From: Psychroserpens luteolus
GTDB taxonomy: Bacteria > Bacteroidota > Bacteroidia > Flavobacteriales > Flavobacteriaceae
DNA: 64,000 bases
NCBI RefSeq assembly: GCF_021032705.1
Contig: NZ_JAHVXI010000001.1
Coordinates: forward strand, 372,001-436,000
Direction: 5' to 3'
The notes under the pieces are model-generated. The model saw only the letters and a program-made list of their open reading frames with translations. It had not been told where the DNA came from and searched no databases. The position numbers were made by a program, and so were the translations under genes. The number at the start of each line of letters is the position of its first letter. Position 1 is the first letter of the stretch. This document shows positions 59,696-64,000 of this stretch, piece after piece.

Positions 59696-60655
59696 ATGAT
59701 TAAAAAATTGTCATTAATAGCACTAACCTTAGTACTTACAACGTCTTGTGTATCTAAAAAAATATACACTGATTTAGAAGATAAATATGCAGATCTGAAA
59801 AAGGAGCACCGCAAATTATCTGATAGTAATAGGGATTTAGAAACAGCTTTGAACAAAGCCGAAAATGACCTAACTAGACTCCAGCAAGATTATGATAAGA
59901 CTTTAGCGCAACGTAATAAGCTCCAATCTGAATACGACGCAACCAAATCAAACCTTGATAATTTAAAAGCTTCATATGATGCCCTTGAAAAAAATAGCAG
60001 TGCGTCAATCGCTGCCAATTCAAAAAAGAATAGAGAATTATTAGCGCAGTTAGAAGCAAAGGAGCAAGCATTAGTTGCAGAAAACGCACGACTGGAAAAA
60101 TTAAAAAAAGAATTAGACTCCAGATCACAACGTGTTGCCGAGCTTGAAAATGTGATTGCGACTAAAGATGCAGCAATGACAAAATTAAAAGATGCTATTT
60201 CTAAGGCATTAACCAATTTTGAAGGTAAAGGGTTAACCGTAGAACAGCGTAACGGTAAAGTATATGTGTCTATGGAAAATAAACTTCTTTTTCAATCTGG
60301 AAGTTGGGCAGTTGGTACACAAGGAAAACAAGCCGTTAAGCAACTAGGTGATGTACTGGCCGACAATCCTGAGATTGCCATCTTAATAGAAGGACATACC
60401 GATGATGTTCCTTATAAAGGGAATTCGCAATTGAGTGGCAACTGGGATCTTTCGACTAAGCGAGCTACGGCAATAGTGAATATTCTTAGAGAAAATTCAG
60501 CAATTAATCCTGAAAATTTAACAGCTGCAGGTCGTGGTGAGTATGCACCAATTGCAAGCAATGATACTTCCGAAGGCAAAGCAAAAAATCGCCGTATCGA
60601 GGTAATTTTAACGCCAAAATTAGATGAGATTTCAAAACTATTGAACGACATTTAA
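59696..60655 (+). CDS. OmpA-family lipoprotein with coiled coil
   Basis: This 319-residue lipoprotein (signal peptide ending LTTSC, Cys18) has a coiled coil of about 140 residues (23-165, KYADLKKEHRKLSDSNRDL and onward) and an OmpA peptidoglycan-binding domain at 190-319 with VSMENKLLFQSGSW, IEGHTDDVPY and AAGRGEYAPIASNDT...NRRIEVIL. It links the outer membrane to the cell wall. The layout resembles the Bacteroidota OmpA-like proteins with long helices. It lies 25 bases after xth on the same strand and ends at a hairpin terminator. Confidence 0.93.
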   Translation: MIKKLSLIALTLVLTTSCVSKKIYTDLEDKYADLKKEHRKLSDSNRDLETALNKAENDLTRLQQDYDKTLAQRNKLQSEYDATKSNLDNLKASYDALEKNSSASIAANSKKNRELLAQLEAKEQALVAENARLEKLKKELDSRSQRVAELENVIATKDAAMTKLKDAISKALTNFEGKGLTVEQRNGKVYVSMENKLLFQSGSWAVGTQGKQAVKQLGDVLADNPEIAILIEGHTDDVPYKGNSQLSGNWDLSTKRATAIVNILRENSAINPENLTAAGRGEYAPIASNDTSEGKAKNRRIEVILTPKLDEISKLLNDI

Positions 60656-60683
60656 GCGCTTCAAAACCTTAACATAGATTTAG

Positions 60684-60722
60684 GATGGTTCAGTTTTTAA
60701 AAAGCTGAACCATCTTCTTATC
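60684..60722 (+). terminator. Terminator after the OmpA-family gene
   Basis: GATGGTTCAG and CTGAACCATC form a 10-bp stem, with further pairing of TTTTT and AAAAA in the loop, and are followed by a T-rich stretch (TTCTTATCTTT). Confidence 0.65.
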
Positions 60723-60751
60723 TTTACACTTCTTAAAATTAAACCAACACC

Positions 60752-61789
60752 ATGAGATACACCACATTACCAAAAACCGATATAAAAGTTAGTAAAATTT
60801 GTTTAGGAACTATGACTTGGGGAAATCAAAACACTCAAGACGAAGGTTTTGCTCAAATGGATTTAGCCATAGACAAAGGTGTCAACTTTTTTGATGTGGC
60901 AGAGTTGTATCCTGTTCCAGCAACGGCAGAAACTTATGCCGAAACCGAACGTATTATTGGAAATTGGTTTGAGAAAACTGGAAATAGAGATAAGGTTGTT
61001 CTGGCCACCAAAATTGCTGGTCCAGGAGATTATACTGCACATATTAGAACCAACGGATTTAGTAAAGCTGCACTTAATGACGCTGTAGATAACAGTTTAA
61101 AGCGTCTGAAGACCGATTATATTGACTTATACCAATTACATTGGCCAGAGCGTCAAACCAATATGTTTGGTGTTAGGGATTACAATCATAATGCTAACGA
61201 TCCATGGACCGATAATTTTAATGAGATCCTACATAATTTGGATGAGATTATCAAATCTGGAAAAATACGTCAGGTTGGAATTTCAAATGAAAAAGCTTGG
61301 GGAACTATGCGTTATTTGGAAGAATCTAATGCACATAACTTACCAAGAATGATCACCATACAAAATGCATATTCGTTATTAAACCGTGTCTTTGAAGGTG
61401 ATATGGCAGAAGTTGCCATTCGGGAAGAGATTGGTTTATTAGCCTATTCACCAATGGCATTTGGTGTACTCTCAGGAAAATATATTAAAGGTACTGCATC
61501 AGATAATGCACGCTTAAAGCTCTTTCCTAGATTTGCACGTTACAGCGGAGCTACAGCAACTGAGGCAACCAAACGTTATATGCAAATTGCTGAAGACAAT
61601 GGTATGACCTTAGCGCAAATGGCATTAGCTTTTGTAACCGATAGACCTTTTATAACGAGTAATATTATTGGTGCGACCTCTTTAGAACAATTAGAAGAAA
61701 ATATCGATAGTATTGATATAATATTAAGTGACGAGCTCTTAAAAGCCATCAATGAGGTGCATGCAGAAATTCCTAATCCAGCGCCATAA
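60752..61789 (+). CDS. Aldo-keto reductase, Tas type
   Basis: This 345-residue NADP(H)-dependent oxidoreductase has the AKR catalytic set Asp-Tyr-Lys-His: FDVAELYPVPAT (residues about 49-60), VLATKIAGPG (about 84-93) and YQLHWPERQTNM. The NADP site ends NIIGATSLEQLEENI. The start MRYTTLPKTDIKVSKICLGTMTWGNQN and the central length match E. coli Tas. The native substrate is not known. It is monocistronic, with a near-consensus -7 box (TATCTTTA) upstream. Confidence 0.93.
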   Translation: MRYTTLPKTDIKVSKICLGTMTWGNQNTQDEGFAQMDLAIDKGVNFFDVAELYPVPATAETYAETERIIGNWFEKTGNRDKVVLATKIAGPGDYTAHIRTNGFSKAALNDAVDNSLKRLKTDYIDLYQLHWPERQTNMFGVRDYNHNANDPWTDNFNEILHNLDEIIKSGKIRQVGISNEKAWGTMRYLEESNAHNLPRMITIQNAYSLLNRVFEGDMAEVAIREEIGLLAYSPMAFGVLSGKYIKGTASDNARLKLFPRFARYSGATATEATKRYMQIAEDNGMTLAQMALAFVTDRPFITSNIIGATSLEQLEENIDSIDIILSDELLKAINEVHAEIPNPAP

Positions 61790-61813
61790 TAGCATTCTTT
61801 TTTGAAGTTTATA

Positions 61814-61844
61814 TTGATTTGTTGTCGATTATATTCTATATTTG
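61814..61844 (+). promoter_or_regulatory. Predicted promoter of the small membrane protein gene
   Basis: TTG (61814-61816), a 20-base spacer and TATATTTG (61837-61844) match the Bacteroidota promoter. The -7 region is part of TTCTATATTTGGTT, a 14-base sequence that recurs exactly in the promoter at 62217-62230. Confidence 0.6.
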
Positions 61845-61865
61845 GTTGACACTAAATCAATCGAC

Positions 61866-62084
61866 ATGAACATATTTAATCTATCTCTTCTAATTTTACA
61901 GAACCCTCCTTATGAATTAAATGACAGTGCTTCTGGATTTGCAATATTTTCAGTGATCTTATACGTTCTTTATATTGCTGCTGTAATAAGCTTTTTTGTG
62001 CTTTTTATATTTCTATATATTAGAATCATGACATACTTTAAATTAAAGAACAAACTCATGCAACGTGAGCTTGATAAGGAGTAG
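61866..62084 (+). CDS. Small membrane protein, 72 residues
   Basis: The ATG at 61866 is preferred over a TTG eight codons upstream. The protein has one long hydrophobic helix (about residues 20-47, FAIFSVILYVLYIAAVISFFVLFIF) followed by a basic cytoplasmic tail (KLKNKLMQRELDKE). No known family is recognised. It has its own promoter and terminator. The shared promoter sequence suggests co-regulation with the lipoprotein gene at 62303. Confidence 0.55.
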   Translation: MNIFNLSLLILQNPPYELNDSASGFAIFSVILYVLYIAAVISFFVLFIFLYIRIMTYFKLKNKLMQRELDKE

Positions 62085-62118
62085 AATTAAAAACTATTTC
62101 AAGAAAACAACTATCTAT

Positions 62119-62152
62119 AAATCCTGGCTGTGACTAGGATTTTATATTTTTT
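62119..62152 (+). terminator. Terminator after the small membrane protein gene
   Basis: AAATCCT and AGGATTT pair around a 10-base loop and are followed by TATATTTTTTT on the plus strand. Confidence 0.7.
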
Positions 62153-62204
62153 TAGCCTCCTTAACAGTATTAAATATCAATAAATCAAATATTTAATTGC
62201 ATCT

Positions 62205-62250
62205 ATATAGAATATTTTCTATATTTGGTTATGTAGAAAATATTCTATAT
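62205..62250. repeat. Perfect 17-bp inverted repeat around a -7 box
   Basis: The arms ATATAGAATATTTTCTA (62205-62221) and TAGAAAATATTCTATAT (62234-62250) are exact reverse complements separated by 12 bases. The spacer and the end of the left arm carry the -7 element at 62220-62227. The predicted transcription start falls in the spacer, so the left arm is not transcribed; the element works as DNA, most simply as an operator. Confidence 0.7.
62220..62227 (+). promoter_or_regulatory. -7 box inside the inverted repeat
   Basis: TATATTTG is a full TAnnTTTG match, 75 bases before the lipoprotein ATG at 62303. It sits in TTCTATATTTGGTT, which is also present at the promoter of the small membrane protein gene (61834-61847). 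Confidence 0.55.
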
Positions 62251-62302
62251 GGTTATTTAATCGATTAAAATCACTGAACACTAACTTAAATTCAATAGTA
62301 CA

Positions 62303-63811
62303 ATGAAACATAATTTTAAAACGGCTGTCCTACTCTTTCTAGGGCTACTACTAGCTTGGTCTTGCGAGACAAACGATAACGCAAATGAACACGCCAATCA
62401 ATACAAAGTACCAAGTATTGAAAAAGCCAGAACTTACTTCAATGAAAAAATAAACTTGTCTTCCTTAGAAACGACTGATTTATTTAGAAATGGCGATAGC
62501 TCATTAGACACCGATTGGGACAAATCGAAATCTAAAACATATAAGGAGGAACCTCAAGAAACTCTGGATATTTTGTATACACCCATTTACTTACCCACTT
62601 CTGGAAAAGCCAAAAGCTTCATTGGGTCTGTAGAAATTAATGGAGACATGCAATCAAAAATTTTCATCCTGTTTTATAAGCAGAGTACAAATGATACTGC
62701 CTTTTCTGGCTTTATGCTCATCTATAACTTGGATGGTATAATTGAATATGCCTATGAATATGATGATGGCGAGCGCATCTCAGAAGGCCTACCTAATTTG
62801 GCAAGTCAAACACTTAACAGAACCGATACTGGCGATTGCGAGAGCCCTTTTGATAGTCTTGGTTGTCTTCTCGATTGGGTTGGTGGTGACTGGTTTGGAC
62901 TTGATGGTTTTATTGAGAATGACGTCGTCGAAATTATAGCTGTGGGAGATTCTAGCACTGGCGGTCCCATAAGCGATTCTAGCTTTGGAAATCCTGGTTT
63001 TAGTATTCCAGCTTTAGATGAAGGCATCGCAGGCACTAATGGTAGTATTGAAGAGCCTTGGTGGCTAGATAATACTGTAAGTGCCAACCCACTTTCTATC
63101 ATTATGGCTTTAGAATTAGAGCATGTGGCTTTGCCTGAAGCAGAATGGCTGCTCAATCAAGCCTCTCAAGAGCAATTAACATCCATTGCTAATTTTTTGA
63201 ATGCCAATCGTGCCAAGGATAAAAATAACGATAGTATTGAAGATAGTGGTTTAGATCCAAATCAAATGACTGAAATCTCACAGGAGGCTTTAGATTTTGC
63301 AATGAGCATGATTAATTATTTGATGAATAATCCTAATGTAACGTTAGAATACGATCTATCGAATCAAATAAATAACTATCCCAATTTTGACACATTTGAT
63401 GAAGTAGAAGATTTTTTTGAAAATTCAAATAATTCATCATCTCATACTGTTTCAGTAGAAAGAGATAATTTTACTTTCAACTTTTTAATGCCACTATTTA
63501 GTTATGCTATAGAAATGGATGTTGATAAAGAAATTCCTGATGGAAATTCTTGCGATTGCATAGAGATTCTTGACGTAAAAACTTATATTAGTGGAAATGA
63601 AACAATAACATCTTATACAGAAATTGGAGAATATTGGACAGACATTTCCAGTGAACAAAACACAATTAAAGTAAGTATAAAAGGAAAAATAACAACTGGT
63701 TTAAATATAGATGGATTCCCTTGGAAAAGATCTAAAGTTTATACCTTTTATGTTGTATATAATCACTCAACTGGAAATATAATCACATATGGCTATGATT
63801 TGCAAAACTAA
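62303..63811 (+). CDS. Large lipoprotein, 502 residues, unknown function
   Basis: The lipoprotein signal MKHNFKTAVLLFLGLLLAWSC gives Cys21. The N-terminal part (residues 22-170) has a beta domain ending GIIEYAYEYDDGERISEG. A Gly/Ser/Asp-rich region (200-260) follows, then a helical, acidic middle (LELEHVALPEAEWLLNQASQEQLTSIANFLNANRAKD) and a C-terminal beta domain with CDCIEILDVKTYISG. I do not recognise a family; the modular layout with a variable end recalls surface lipoproteins with toxin-like tips, but no toxin motif is visible. Its 3' end overlaps the next gene by 23 bases. Confidence 0.75.
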   Translation: MKHNFKTAVLLFLGLLLAWSCETNDNANEHANQYKVPSIEKARTYFNEKINLSSLETTDLFRNGDSSLDTDWDKSKSKTYKEEPQETLDILYTPIYLPTSGKAKSFIGSVEINGDMQSKIFILFYKQSTNDTAFSGFMLIYNLDGIIEYAYEYDDGERISEGLPNLASQTLNRTDTGDCESPFDSLGCLLDWVGGDWFGLDGFIENDVVEIIAVGDSSTGGPISDSSFGNPGFSIPALDEGIAGTNGSIEEPWWLDNTVSANPLSIIMALELEHVALPEAEWLLNQASQEQLTSIANFLNANRAKDKNNDSIEDSGLDPNQMTEISQEALDFAMSMINYLMNNPNVTLEYDLSNQINNYPNFDTFDEVEDFFENSNNSSSHTVSVERDNFTFNFLMPLFSYAIEMDVDKEIPDGNSCDCIEILDVKTYISGNETITSYTEIGEYWTDISSEQNTIKVSIKGKITTGLNIDGFPWKRSKVYTFYVVYNHSTGNIITYGYDLQN

Positions 63812-64000
63812 AAACTTTATAAGATTATACTCTTGTATTTTTCTTATGCTATCAGTTTCTTTAAATAAAGTTTCAGCCCAAAATGAAACTCATATTAAAT
63901 TGAATGATAGTCTAATAAAAACTTATGTAAATATTAATGACACCCAATATAATGTGATTAAGAAAAAAGCAGGTGTCATGAAAGAACTTCACTTAGCCAT
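63789..64000 (+). CDS. Secreted protein, partial at the right edge
   Basis: An open frame starts at ATG 63789 (alternative ATG 63795) and runs to the window end without a stop. It encodes a signal peptide-like start, residues about 5-32, with RLYSCIFLMLSVSLNKVSAQ as the likely cleavage region, and a mature part NETHIKLNDSLIKTYVNIND. It overlaps the upstream lipoprotein gene by up to 23 bases, which is a sign of an operon and coupled expression. The family cannot be told from 70 codons. Confidence 0.7.
   Translation, partial: MAMICKTKNFIRLYSCIFLMLSVSLNKVSAQNETHIKLNDSLIKTYVNINDTQYNVIKKKAGVMKELHLA

Noticed and set aside
59874-60216. Open frames opposite the OmpA-family gene
   Set aside because: These are shadows of the repetitive coiled-coil codons of the real gene.
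1-64000. CRISPR arrays, tRNA or rRNA genes, insertion sequences
   Set aside because: No regularly spaced direct repeats, cloverleaf sequences, rRNA-like segments or transposase genes were seen on either strand.

Overview
The window is chromosomal DNA from a member of the Flavobacteriaceae (Bacteroidota). The evidence is an AT-rich base composition, promoters of the Bacteroidota type (TAnnTTTG -7 boxes), few Shine-Dalgarno sequences, two proteins with type IX secretion sorting domains, a TonB-dependent receptor, an S46 dipeptidyl peptidase and several families found mainly in this phylum (DUF4271, DUF4301, DUF3098, DUF3127). The genus cannot be fixed from the sequence; a marine relative of Winogradskyella, Psychroserpens or Olleya would fit. 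Most of the window is ordinary core genome. I see no prophage, insertion sequence, CRISPR array, rRNA or tRNA gene.

Layout: 1-9.1 kb holds tyrS (partial), an SDR protein, dihydroorotase, a polyprenol-phosphate sugar transferase, DUF4271-hemD, pckA, DUF423, and a saccharopine-dehydrogenase-like gene with its Lrp/AsnC regulator. 9.1-14.0 kb is the first accessory-looking stretch. It has two tandem secreted paralogues and a tail-collar protein on the minus strand, facing a four-gene plus-strand operon (unknown protein, multi-pass membrane protein, NarL-type histidine kinase, LuxR-type response regulator). 14.1-19.7 kb has BI-1, a zinc metallopeptidase, two small envelope proteins and leuS with an unusual insertion. 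19.8-24.9 kb is an envelope and translation run (ftsX, lipoproteins, DUF3098, uppP, truB, a barrel-like protein, a TonB-like protein). 25-31.7 kb holds housekeeping genes (tag, aat, DUF3127, flavin reductase, a histidine kinase, HIT, greA) and a candidate small RNA.

31.8-39.0 kb is the most informative region. A TPP riboswitch with a two-hairpin expression platform precedes a TonB-dependent receptor. Just upstream on the same strand lie a PnuC/PnuT-type transporter, a NadR-like P-loop kinase and a small thiamine-binding-domain protein, so the region reads as a thiamine uptake locus. It continues upstream into a GGGP-synthase-type prenyltransferase and a phosphopantetheinyl transferase. ahcY follows on the other strand behind a structured leader.

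40.5-61.8 kb contains a DPP11-type S46 peptidase, a lipoprotein gene whose natural start codon appears to be ATC, a transaminase and omega-amidase pair, a ComF protein, glyS, a P1B-4 metal ATPase, an 1143-residue outer-membrane protein, exonuclease III, an OmpA lipoprotein and an aldo-keto reductase. The last 2.2 kb holds a small membrane protein, a promoter embedded in a perfect 17-bp inverted repeat, a large lipoprotein and an overlapping secreted-protein gene cut by the window end.
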